This document shows positions 25,363-35,804 of a DNA stretch of 64,000 bases, in pieces. The position numbers and the translations under genes are program-made. The stretch is from Epiperipatus broadwayi (Eukaryota > Onychophora > Udeonychophora > Euonychophora > Peripatidae): assembly GCA_028023455.1 (NCBI GenBank), contig JAQFVV010000353.1, positions 680,001-744,000 of the forward strand, written 5' to 3'. Position 1 is the first letter of the stretch. Every line of letters starts with the position of its first letter. The notes under the pieces are model-generated. The model saw nothing but the letters and a program-made list of their open reading frames with translations, ran no database searches and was not told the origin of the DNA.

Positions 25363-26449
25363 TACACCTGGGTCTCTTTTTACGCGGACTTATTTAACAC
25401 GATTTTGAAGTTACGCGATTCGTGTTTCAACGGAAGTCGAACTCCAATATTGCGCTATTACTTTAAATAATAAATTTCGTGCAGTTACATTATATTGAAA
25501 GTAATAGCACATTATTGGAATTCGACTTTCAACTTAGTAATTTCAATATTTTCAGTGCTTTATAATAGTAAGATTTTATGCAATAATGAAATTAAAATCA
25601 TGATTTCCACATTTTATGTATACACACATTAAATTTTACAAGATTGTAATGTAAATTTGTTCAATCATTGTGCGTGTTAATTTTGCATTTTAAATCACAT
25701 TCTGTTTTTGCTTTTTAAAAAAGAACATAATCAATTATTAATCATTTAGTGTCCACAAGTTTTTTTTTTAAAAGGTCAGTAATAGCAGTGGGCACAATTA
25801 AATTTGACAATTAAAAATTAAAATCTGATTTTTAATTGTAATTAACAATTTAAAAATTATGGCAACTTGAAATAATCTGATGTGAATTTTGATTTTTAAA
25901 CGGAATTGAAAATTAAAGACAAAAATAAGAATTTAATTTTTAGTTGATAGTTTTAATTAAATTTTTCCCAGCAGTGGTGAATAAATGTCTTTTTATTATC
26001 ATAAGTCTAAGTTCATAAACAATTAATAAAATCATCATCTCAAAGATTAATTACTAATTATGTTGTCAACAGAAAAACATTAATACAGCATGAGAGTGCA
26101 AACGAACATGTGTTTTGGCAAATAGCGATAATAATTAAAACGTGTATAAAAAAATGTAAATTATTGTACTGTAAATTATGCATAAAAATATATTATTTTG
26201 AATAAAATTAAATATTATAGTTAAAAAAAGTTTGTCTTGTATCAATTTTTTTCAAATTTGAAATTTTTTATTAGTCATATTTTATTTCCTTATCTTTTTT
26301 TGCGCGGATTTTAAAGTAATTTTACGTTGGTGCTTTGCTTTTACACGAATTTTGAAAAATCACAGACCGCATCCCCCCTTTTTGCATGATTTCGTTTGCA
26401 CATGTTTTCTGAGGAACCTATCTATTGTGTAAAATGAGACCCAGGTGTA
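25363..26449. mobile_element. Non-autonomous DNA transposon-like element with TACACCTGGGTCTC ends
   Basis: TACACCTGGGTCTC at 25363-25376 is exactly complemented by GAGACCCAGGTGTA at 26436-26449. Pairing continues loosely inward (TTTTAC...). If the outer TA is the duplicated target, the TIR begins CACCTGGG. The interior has no transposase but has CpG-bearing patches (TTACGCGATT, GCGCGGATTTT) unusual for this region. A nested hairpin lies at 25434-25528. Blocks 25585-25742 and about 26010-26449 recur at 45225-45964. Confidence 0.8.
25434..25528. repeat. Nested hairpin inside the 25.4-kb element
   Basis: AAGTCGAACTCCAATA and its near-complement TATTGGAATTCGACTT close a stem that continues through GCTATTACTTT/AAAGTAATAGC. 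Arms are about 35 bp with few mismatches. Confidence 0.8.
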
Positions 26450-26772
26450 GTTCTATTTTCTCTACTCTAGCTCCATCTATTATAAACTTAATACAGATGA
26501 TAGTCAATTGTAATCTCGATCCCAGATAAATTTTTGACTTTTGCCTATGTTAATAACATAGTTCCAGGTTTTGAATTTAATGATAAAATCAGAAGCCAAC
26601 CACCAGTACAAGGATGGGATTACATTTTACTATTATCTGATAATCACTGACTACTCAAGTTCACTATAGATGGCAATAGAGTAGAGAAAAAAACTGCTTT
26701 GTTTATAGCAGCTAAAAAAAAATCAAATGATATTATATTAGTATTTAATTATTATACAGACTTATTTTGTTT
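26450..26772. other. Short non-coding spacer before the LTR element
   Basis: No recognised feature. It ends with the 4-bp target sequence of the following element. Confidence 0.5.
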
Positions 26773-27355
26773 ATTGTGAAGCAGTCAAATCTGTTGCACA
26801 TATTTTGCTTCACTGTGGGGTGATGTTTGGAACCTTCAAAAAGGGGTTCAAACTCAGTTGTGTAGTAGTAAATCACTAGGGAGTGCAGGTATACATATGC
26901 ACATGATTATTTTCACCTCTTGTCAGTTAAGCATTATCCTCATTTAATAATATTAAATTAATTATAAAGTATATAAATTTCCATCACGGTAAATAATCGT
27001 GCATGTGTGTGTATGTAACAGATAAACGGGTATCATAATGTTATTAAATATGTTCAGGTTACATATATATTTTTATTCATGTACTATTTAATTTGAGAGA
27101 AAGTTCTAGAGAGTAACTGAAAATTTGCAAACAAAAGATGTGCCTTATTTGAATTTTTTTTAAAAAAGCTTTTGTTGGCATAGATTTATTTTAAAAGATT
27201 TATGTTTAACATTTATCCTGTGGGTCTATTTCCAACTCAAAATAAACTGAAATGATGCTCTCTCGAACTTATATCTCGTCCATATTTTAAAATAAAGGGT
27301 ATAACAGTTGACTGTTAATGGACATCCAGGGATTACCAGAGGCAGCTTCAGTGTG

Positions 27356-27363
27356 TATAAATA
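27356..27363 (+). promoter_or_regulatory. TATA box in 5' LTR
   Basis: TATAAATA, preserved at the equivalent place in the 3' LTR (32861-32868). It would place the U3/R border near 27390 and drive transcription through the gag-like frame. Initiator not resolved. Confidence 0.5.
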
Positions 27364-27402
27364 CAGCCAAATTTTCTATATAAAACACTCTGCATTTGAT
27401 TT

Positions 27403-27660
27403 TCAGAAGGCATTGCTGGACGAATCTATGTCACTCAAAATTTTAACATTATGAATAGTGAGTAGAAAAGAAATTTGCTTCTCTGATCTTTCCAATATCA
27501 GATCCATGCTGCTGTACTCGTATGCCATCGCCATGTAAATACTGCCTAAATGAACTCTCAAATAAACTAGGAAAGGATGCCAGCCACTATTTTCCCAAAA
27601 ATCTGCCTTATTGACTGTATTTCTCAAAATGACATCCACATATGCATATACGGCCATCAA
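27403..27660 (-). CDS. Antisense 85-codon ORF inside 5' LTR
   Basis: The frame begins with two Met codons and reads MMAVYAYVDVILRNTV at its N terminus. Its counterpart in the 3' LTR has the same length, start and stop. Six residues differ between the copies, all in the C-terminal half. The first ~120 bp of the frame (27541-27660) has only one nucleotide difference, whereas the distal end has several. I recognise no domain, signal peptide or clear membrane segment. Conservation of an open frame between LTRs only a few percent apart is weak evidence of coding. It may be an unread by-product of shared ancestry, or an antisense accessory product. Confidence 0.3.
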   Translation of the reverse strand: MMAVYAYVDVILRNTVNKADFWENSGWHPFLVYLRVHLGSIYMAMAYEYSSMDLILERSEKQISFLLTIHNVKILSDIDSSSNAF

Positions 27661-29805
27661 GTCTTCAACAACTAAAGGTAATTTTCCACCACAATATGAA
27701 CTTTAAAAACTCCATCTAAATGTTTTTAATATTCTTAAAAATGTAAATTTTCAACCTCCAGCTATGTAAAGTTATTTTCATTTAAATTGTATCTTTATAA
27801 AACTTCCATTTATGTAATCTCTCTGTTATTTAAAGTGTAATCTGCCTATTTCACAATTGGCAATACAAAGCTGATTATTAATTTTCTTAGAATAATGACT
27901 TTCTTTTAGCATGAATCTATAATTTTTATTTTCTGAACTCACTTGCTGGGTTTCACTTTTGCTGTCCTATTATTTTAAAATGCGGCAACTTTTATTTTAT
28001 GTTAACCATATATACTTTAATATGCTAATAATTCAACCTGGTGAACCGATCTTGTCTTATTTTACTATTCCACCATTTTGGACTCTTAAATCAGTAAACG
28101 TAAGCTTTCTTACTAAATTCTAAAGTTTGCCCAGTTGAATAATATTCCTGAATTGTTTTGTATTTCATGATATACTATCCATTATCATTTAAAGATATCA
28201 TTTTACTCGTATTTTAGCGCTATTGATTTAGGAAATTTAATATAGAGTAAATTAAAGTTTGTGACCTTACCTTTAGCTAGTAATCAATTATTTGATTTGC
28301 CTGCCATCTATCGATGATATTAATGAAGTCTTTCTCTTCTCAAACATATTGATAGTGTTTAACGAAGGGAGTCATATACTCTCCTTTTTATAATTGATGT
28401 TCTAACTAGTATTTTAGGCAAATTATGTGCCATTAAGAATGATTTAAACCATATCATATCATTATGCCAGATTTGATTACTTTCTAAGGCCTTAATAAAT
28501 CAGTGTCACTACAGACCTGAAATCTGCAGCATTGCTCATCAATGATAACGTACATAAATTTATATGTTGCTTTGTTAAACTTTCCTTCATTACCAGATTA
28601 TTTTAAGGCACATTTTTTGGCGGAGTGTGGAGGCCCTGACTCCAAAAGGTTGTGCTTGGTTGTGGCTAGGCTTTATATGGGTTAACATTCAGAATACACA
28701 AAACAATAACACCCTCCCAACCATGTCTTCGGATGCCATCTGTCACAAGCACAGATGAGCTCATATATTTCACTATAAAGTTGATGAAGCTACTTGTCCT
28801 TTCTGACATTATCATTCAGTCAACACCACAGTTAGTCATATTTTATCATCTCTATTAGTCTATAAGTCGTAATGTAATGATCTCTTAAACCATCCCAAGC
28901 TTTCATTTTATCGTATTAATTTGGTTAGAAATGTCACGTGTTAAAGCATACTTAAGCTGTCCACCTTCATGTTGAACAATTCCTAGATACATCGAGAAAT
29001 AACTTCTAATAAATGCTACAAAAGTTAAATCATGTAACCGAATGCGAAAATAAATGTACTCTTTTCAAATCATTAACGTAAATCGTAAATGTTGTATACC
29101 TTTTAAAATTTGAAACATAATTAATCTGCAGTTAGGATAACAGTGATAAAACCCACTTATAACTATTGAAATTTGTTAGATTATTTGTTATTTAAAATAT
29201 CATAGCGTTCAGAATATAAGCCTCATAAACTTGATGTCTTTCATTAGCATATTAAGTCGCATTGTTGTGATTAGTTACTGATTTTATCAATACCTGTACT
29301 TGTATCTGCATATCCATTAATCCTTAAGTTATGTTGCATAGGTCAGTATGGAATGCACAAATAAATATTAATTATGTGAAACCTGGAAAGCATTCATTAT
29401 GTTTAATTAGATTCATGATGTATTTAATCCTTTATATCTTCCATTTTGTTTATATATGAGTTTAACCATATTATTAATATTATTATAAATAAATTAAATG
29501 TTTAATAATCTATTCTTTGGATATTTTATTCATTCATGCATGCACATCTGTTATTATATTGTGTCATCCCTTAGTTAATCTAATAGATTTCTTGTTTTCT
29601 GCTGATGCTCTGGGATGGGAATTGTTAGAAATTTCATTTGCTATTGGCAGAAGTGTTGTTTGTAATGTTACAGATTTGGGAAATAGGCAATAGGCTGGGG
29701 TTCATGATTATTCCTGACTTATGTATCTCGCATATGATCGCACCCTAGGTATTTTTGTGTAGATGCTAGCTCTTGTTAGACGAACATACAATTCTGACTG
29801 GTACA

Positions 29806-30707
29806 GAGTATTTTCTTTTTCCTGGGCTTGGCGACCCAATCATGAGGCTTCGATAATATTTCTACACCCTGCAATACCCTGTAGCATTTAATATTCATAT
29901 ATAAAAATTTTCCCCCCTAGTTTAATAATGTTGAATAATATGTGTGTAAGATTTTTTTCCTCAGACTTAACAACGCAATATTGGCCAAACAATAAATAAG
30001 ATATGACCTCAAAATGAATTTTGCATATTGGTATTAATCTTATAAGTAATTGTGTATACTATTGCTAAACTTTAATGAGTATTTGTTTTAACTTATTAGC
30101 ATTTTCTTTATTTTCTTTCCAAAAGTCTGCTGCGAAGATTATTATGCCTACTTTTATATTTATTGAGTATGTAAACTATAATAAAGTTAGCACACCAATC
30201 TGTCGATGTGCATGCAAACCAAAGGTCATTATGAGTGGTGATCCTATTGTGTTGGCATGGTGCCCATATATTGTATACACTTATAAATTTTGTCAACTGG
30301 TAAACACTCAAGAAAAACATAATTATGTATATGAGTAAATAAAAGAAAGCGATTATATCGTATATTTTGTGTGTCTTATACAATAAAGTAATCAAAAGAT
30401 ATTTAGTAAATTTCAGGTGCAAGGAAGCAAATGGAACATGTGACAAATGAAGGAAGGCACGGTAAAAACAAAATTTTTATTTTTTGTTATTTATTATCTG
30501 TTTTGACATGTATTAATGTTTGATGTAGATATGTTAGTGTAAATGTTTAGGCAGTAAAACAGAATAGGGTGTCATCACAAAAGTAGAGATGGCAGAAATA
30601 GAAAAAGTGGGATGAGGCTGAGAGTTTTAGCATAGGAGATGATTGAGGGAAGAAAGGGGGAGTAAAACACTTATAAGTAAATAATAATAATTAAGTTTAT
30701 CGATCAA
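29806..30707 (+). other. Leader between 5' LTR and gag-like frame
   Basis: A candidate primer-binding site TGGCGACCCAATCATGAG lies at 29829-29846, 23 bp past the LTR end. It starts with the expected TGG, but I cannot match it to a particular tRNA and the spacing is longer than usual. Small overlapping frames near 30075-30446 on both strands are unrecognised and are treated as chance. Purine-rich sequence precedes the gag start (about 30580-30665). Confidence 0.4.
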
Positions 30708-31862
30708 ATGGAGGGAATTATTAACCAAGAAATGGACAATGTAAAAGGAAGTAGTGAGTCAGGAAATGACAGTAAGAGTTTACATAGCGAACGAGATACT
30801 GATCCAAGAATGGATTCAAGTTCAGAGATCACCTTTAAGGATCCTGAAGGATTAATTAATAATAGGTATATAGAATCAAAGGTAGAAGAGGACAAGCGAA
30901 GCCTACTAGCTTTAATGCGTAGTATGATCGAGGAGGCCAGGGAGGAGTCCCAGAGATATTTCCAAGAAATAAAAAGAAACACTCCAAAAAGATGAAGGAT
31001 TCAATAGAATTGAGGAGAAGAGCCAAGGGGTGGAAGATTGGGCAAAACAAAGAATTAATGAAACAACCATAGCTGTTAGAGAAGTGAAAGATGGGGAAAA
31101 AACACAACAATATAAAAAATTGGTGGGAAAAAAAAAAAAAAACCGGAGACACACCCCCCCATGGGGGGGCAAAAGGAACAACCAAAAGACCTCCAAGAGA
31201 TTCAAGGGGTAATAAAGGATACTGTTGAGAATCTGCATCAAGAGACTGAACAGATTAAAGTGATGCCAAAACCCCCATCTGACGATCAAGATGGATTGCA
31301 GCAAGATAATGATGTCAAGAGAATAGATGCAGCATGCCATCCAGACACTACATTACCTAAGGAACCAGCCACAGTAGGAAGGGTTCAGGGAAGCCAAATT
31401 ATGGAAGCAAAAAAGATGGCCCATTTAGCATCTATTAATGATGGTCCTGGTACTACTATTATTACTAACAATGGGGTTCAAATCCTAGACCCAATTACCA
31501 AAGTTCAGATTGATATTCATAGTGTATATGACTGGGAGGATGTTAATGAAGGGACAAAACATAAAGATAAATGGAAAAGCAGTGATGATGTGCGATTTTC
31601 AAGGTATCTGCCTCATGGATGCTTCAAGCTTGTGAACTGGGGTGATGATGAATGCCACAATGAATCCAATAGGGTGACTCCCTCCACGGAGAAGCTCCCA
31701 TCGTGGAAGAGATGTACCAGAAAGAGAATTAGTAATCAAATTGTAGGATCTGGGAGAATTGATATACAGAATCTTAAAGACCAATTTAAGATAAAAATAT
31801 TTCAAACTGCAGGTTATGATCCGAATTTGAAACCATATGTATCACCTGACCCAGGAAGATAA
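30708..31862 (+). pseudogene. Gag-like ORF of the LTR element, broken by two frameshifts
   Basis: The frame opens at ATG 30708 (MEGIINQEMDN...) and runs to a stop at 30993-30995. The reading continues in the next frame (through about 31140) and returns to the first frame at 31161-31862. The uninterrupted length would be about 385 codons. The product is strongly hydrophilic, with a charged, helix-prone N-terminal half (EEDKRSLLALMRSMIEEAREE region) and a C-terminal part containing HSVYDWEDVN, RYLPHGCFKLVNWGDD and GYDPNLKPYVSPDPGR. No CCHC zinc knuckle, protease or polymerase motif is visible. I infer a capsid-type role from its position as the only ORF between two LTRs; I do not recognise the sequence itself. 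The two shifts cancel (+1 then -1). Shifts at A runs (CCAAAAAGATG near 30984; A15 at 31128-31142) could be mutation or sequencing error. Confidence 0.6.
31128..31169. repeat. A15 run and C7-AT-G7 palindrome in the gag-like frame
   Basis: Fifteen consecutive A (31128-31142) are followed by CCCCCCCATGGGGGGG (31154-31169), a perfect 16-bp palindrome. Both are prone to slippage and lie exactly where the reading frame changes. Confidence 0.85.
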
Positions 31863-32279
31863 CGATGCAGGCCCACCAAAAGGGATGGACTGACTTGGTA
31901 AAATGGACACACAATGACATTAAAAGTAGAATATCCCCAGGAGACACCCTTCTAATAAAAAAGTAGTTTCTAGATTAATCTTTTTAAAAGTAATTGCCAA
32001 AAGTATTTATAAAGTTTACAGTTTACAAATTATTAATTATTGATGCAATTTACTAATAGATCATATTGACAACAGGGATTAGGTAACAAATGATGTTTGG
32101 ATGGGGGTATTTATTTATGAAACTTAATGATGGTGATTAGTGATAGGGTCACATAGATCACATTAAGATGGGAATAATGGAGGTACTAAACCATATGTTT
32201 TCTTGCCACCTGAAATGATATGGTGAGTCAAAATAGAGTCATTTTTTTATTGTTTATCGTTCCTTTATCAAGGGGAATA
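31863..32279 (+). other. 3' interior of LTR element with short polypurine tract
   Basis: No ORF continues after the gag-like stop. AAGGGGAA at 32270-32277, two bases before the 3' LTR, is the likely plus-strand primer site. It is short but in the expected place. Confidence 0.55.
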
Positions 32280-35200
32280 TGAAGCAGTCAAATCTGTTGC
32301 ACATATTTTGCTTCACTGTCTGGTGATGTTTGGAGCCTTCAAAATGGGGTTCAAACTCAGTTGTGTAGTAGTAAATTACTAGGGAGTACAGGTATACATA
32401 TGCATGTGATTATTTTCACCTCTTGTTAGTTAAGTATTATCCTCATTTAATAATATTAAATTAATTATAAAGTATATAAATTTCCATCACGGTAAATAAT
32501 CGTGCATGTGTGTGTGTGTGTAACAGATAAATGGGTATCATAATGTTATTAAATATGTTCAGGTGACATATATATTTTTATTCATGTACTATTTAATTTG
32601 AGAGAAAGTTCTAGAGAGTAACTGAAAATTTGCAAACAAGACATGCCTTATTTGAATTTTAAAAAAAAAGCTTTTGTTGGCATAGATTTATTTTAAAAGA
32701 TTTACATTATTTAACATTTATCCTGCAGGTCTATTTCCAACTCAAAATAGATTGAAACGATGCTCTTTCGAACTTATATCTCGTCCATATTTTAAAATAA
32801 AGGGTATAACAGTTGACCGTTAATGGACATCCGGGGATTACGAGAGGCAGTTTCAGTGTGTATAAATACAGCCAAATTTTCATATAAAACACTCTGCATT
32901 TGATTTTCAGAAGGTGTTGCCAGATGAATCTACATCACTCAAAATTTTAACATTATGAATAGTGAGTAGAAAAGAAATTTGCTTCCCTGATCTTTTCAAG
33001 ATCAGATCCATGCTGCTGTACTCGTATGCCATCGCCACGTAAATACTGCCCAAATGAACTCTCAAATAAACTAGGAAAGGATGCCAGCCACTATTTTCCC
33101 AAAAATCTGCCTTATTGACTGTATTTCTCAAAATGACATCCACATATGCATATACGGCCATCAAGTCTTCAACAACTAAAGGTAATTCTCTGCCACAATA
33201 TGAACTTTAAAACCTCCATCTAAATAATATTCTTAAAAATGTAAATTTTCAACCTCCAGCTATGTAAAGATATTTTCATTTAAATTATATCTTTATAAAT
33301 CTTCCATTTATGTAATCTCTGTGTTATTTAAAGTGTAATCTGCCTATTTCACAATTGGCAATACAAAGCTGATTATTAATTTTCTTAGAATAATGACTTT
33401 CTTTTAGCATGAATCCATAATTTTTATTTTCTGAACTCGCTTGCTGGGTTTCACTCTTGCTGTCCTATTATTCTTAAATGTGGCAACTTTTATTTAATTT
33501 TATGTTAACCATATATACTTTAATATGCTAATAATTCAACCTGGTGAACCGATCTTATTTTACTATTCCACCATTTTGGAATCTTAAATCAGTAAACATA
33601 AGCTTTCTTACTAAATTCTAAAGTTCGCCCGGTTGAATAATATTCCTGAATTGTTTTGTATTTCATGATATACTACCTGTTATCATTTAAAGATATCATT
33701 TTATTCGTATTTTAGCACTATTGATTTAGGAAATTTACTATAGAGTAAATTAAAGTTTGTGACCTTACCTTTAGCTAGTAATCAATTATTTGATTAGCCT
33801 GCCATCTAATGATGATTTTAATTAAGTCTTTCTCTTCCCAAACGTATTGATAGTGTTTAACGAAGGGAGTCATATACTCTCCTTTTTATAATTGATGTTC
33901 TAACTAGTATTTTAGGCAAATTATGTGCCATTAAGGATGATTTGAACCATATCATATCATTATGCCAGATTTGATTATTTTCTAAGGCCTTAATATATCA
34001 GTGTCATTACAGACCTGAAATCCTCAGCATTGTTATTGATGATAATGTACATAAATTTATATGTTGCTTTGTTAAACTTTCCTTCATTACCAGATTATTT
34101 TAAGGCACATTTCTCAGCAGAGTGTGGAGTCCCCGACTCCAAAGGTTGTACTTGGTTGTGGCTAGGCTCTATATGGATTAACATTCAGAATGCACAAAAC
34201 CATAATATCCTCCCAACCACATCTTCGGATGCCATCTGTCACAAGTGCAGATGAGCTCATATATTTTGCTATAAAGTTGATGAAGCTACTCATCTTTCCT
34301 GACGTTATCATTCGGTCAACACCGCAGTTAGTCATATTTTATCATCTCCTCTATTAGTCTATAAGTCATAATGTAATGATCTCTTAAACCATCCTAAGCT
34401 TTCATTTTATCGTATTAATTTGGTTAGAAATGTCACGTGTTAAAGCATACTTAAGCTGTCCACCTTCTTGTTGAACAATTCCTAGATACATTGAGAAATA
34501 ACTTCTAATAAATCCTACAAAAGTCAAATCATGTAACCGAATGTGAAAATAAATGTACTCTTTTCAAATCATTAACGTATATCGTAAATGTTGTATACGT
34601 TTTATAATTTGAAACATAATTAATCTGCAATTAGGATAACTGTGATAAAATCCACTTATAACTATTGAAATTCGTTAGATTATTTGTTATTTAAAATATC
34701 ATAGTGTTCAGAATATAAGCCTCATAAACTTGATGTCTTTAATTAGCATATTAAGCCACATTGTTTTGATTAGTTACTTATTTTATCAATACCTGTACTT
34801 GTATCTGCATATCCATTAATCCTTAAGATATGTTGCATAGGTCAGTATGGAATGTGCAAATAAATATTAATTATGTGAAACCCGGAAAGCATTCATTATG
34901 TTTAATTAGATTCATGACGTATTTAATCTTTTATATCTTCCATTTTGTTTATATATGAGTTTAACCATATTATTAATATTATTATAAATAAATTAATCAT
35001 TTAATAATCTACTCTTTGGATATTTTATTCATTCATGCATGCACATCTGTTATTATATTGTGTCATCCCTTAGTTAATCTAATAGATCTCTTGTTCCTCT
35101 GCTGATGCTCTGGGATGGGAAATGTTAGAAATTTCATTTGCTATGGTCAGAAGTGTTGTTCGTAATGTTATAGATTTGGGAAATAGGCAATAGGGCAGGG

Positions 35201-35305
35201 TTCATGATTATTCCTGACTTATGTATCTTGCATATGATTGAATTCTGGGTACTTTTGCCTAGATGCTAGCTCTTATTAGACGAACATACAATTCTGCCTG
35301 GTACA
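32280..35305 (+). repeat. 3' LTR, 3,026 bp
   Basis: Begins TGAAGCAGTCAAATC and ends TGCCTGGTACA. It is followed immediately by ATTG, the second copy of the target duplication. It aligns end to end with 26777-29805. Its TATA box is at 32861-32868, and transcripts starting there would run into the downstream flank. Confidence 0.92.
32907..33164 (-). CDS. Antisense 85-codon ORF inside 3' LTR
   Basis: This is the counterpart of 27403-27660. It has the same Met-Met start, stop and length, with six substitutions (for example E to K and E to G in the DLILERSEKQ region). About half of the twelve nucleotide differences are silent. That is somewhat more than random change would give but far too few for a test. 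Unknown function; possibly not translated. Confidence 0.3.
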   Translation of the reverse strand: MMAVYAYVDVILRNTVNKADFWENSGWHPFLVYLRVHLGSIYVAMAYEYSSMDLILKRSGKQISFLLTIHNVKILSDVDSSGNTF

Positions 35306-35309
35306 ATTG

Positions 35310-35800
35310 ACTCTAAATGAAGTCTTTTGAAATACAATTCCACGTTTTATAGTTGTTTTTTTTACTCTGTCTAATATTACTTTCAACAACTTTTTATGCA
35401 TTAATAATCAAATTACTTATATCATCATATTTTTTGTTTTTCTTTTATTTATAATTAGAACTATATAACATCTTTTTTAGACTTGTCTAAGTTTGTTATT
35501 AAGTTCTCTTTTTGTACAAACATAAAAGATTGTGATGGAGTCTCCACTAAATAAGATATTTTTACTGTTGTTTTTTAAATAATCAAAATTTTGAGAATAC
35601 TTTGATTTTAGTAAAACAACGTGATAAAAAGTTAGGATAATCATTGCCATTTTATAGATAAACAATAAACAACATGGCACCTCCCTCTCAGTCATGAAAT
35701 CTGCATAATATTATAATTCTTGAAGAGGGTACTTCATTGGTAGTTTTAATCTGTTGCCAAAATCAGAGATTAGAGTATGGAGGATTATTAAGTTGGTTAC
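35310..35800. other. AT-rich non-coding stretch
   Basis: No recognised feature. A short minus-strand frame at 35477-35695 is unrecognised. Confidence 0.45.
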
Positions 35801-35804
35801 AAAG

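Larger units (their letters stand above)
26777..29805 (+). repeat. 5' LTR, 3,029 bp
   Basis: Starts TGAAGCAGTCAAATC and ends TGACTGGTACA. By eye it differs from the 3' LTR at a few percent of positions, mostly transitions plus small indels. For example, 12 of 258 positions differ in the antisense ORF segment, 11 of them transitions. LTRs are identical at insertion, so the element is not brand new. It contains a TATA box about 580 bp in, and an antisense ORF shared with the other LTR. Three kilobases is unusually long for an LTR. Confidence 0.92.
26773..35309 (+). mobile_element. Complete long-LTR, gag-only LTR retroelement with TSD
   Basis: Two direct repeats of about 3.03 kb (26777-29805 and 32280-35305) both begin TGAAGCAGTC and end CTGGTACA, the TG...CA signature of LTRs. 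The pair is flanked by ATTG at 26773-26776 and 35306-35309, a 4-bp target-site duplication. The 2,474-bp interior has a gag-like frame broken by two shifts and a short purine tract before the 3' LTR. It shows no protease, reverse transcriptase, RNase H or integrase motifs. The layout fits a non-autonomous large retrotransposon derivative or terminal-repeat-with-gag element that needs pol supplied in trans. Superfamily is undetermined; a 4-bp duplication is compatible with Gypsy-type integration. Confidence 0.92.

Noticed and set aside
30075-30446. Opposite-strand ORFs of 87 and 112 codons in the LTR-element leader
   Set aside because: They overlap each other, have biased hydrophobic composition and match nothing I recognise.
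30984-30995. Programmed ribosomal frameshift at CCAAAAAGATG
   Set aside because: The codon phase does not fit a canonical -1 slippery heptamer, and a second opposite shift is needed downstream. Indels at homopolymers are simpler.
30856-31340. Minus-strand ORFs of 109 and 142 codons
   Set aside because: They are complements of the gag-like frame and are rich in hydrophobic runs produced by reading purine-rich coding DNA backwards.
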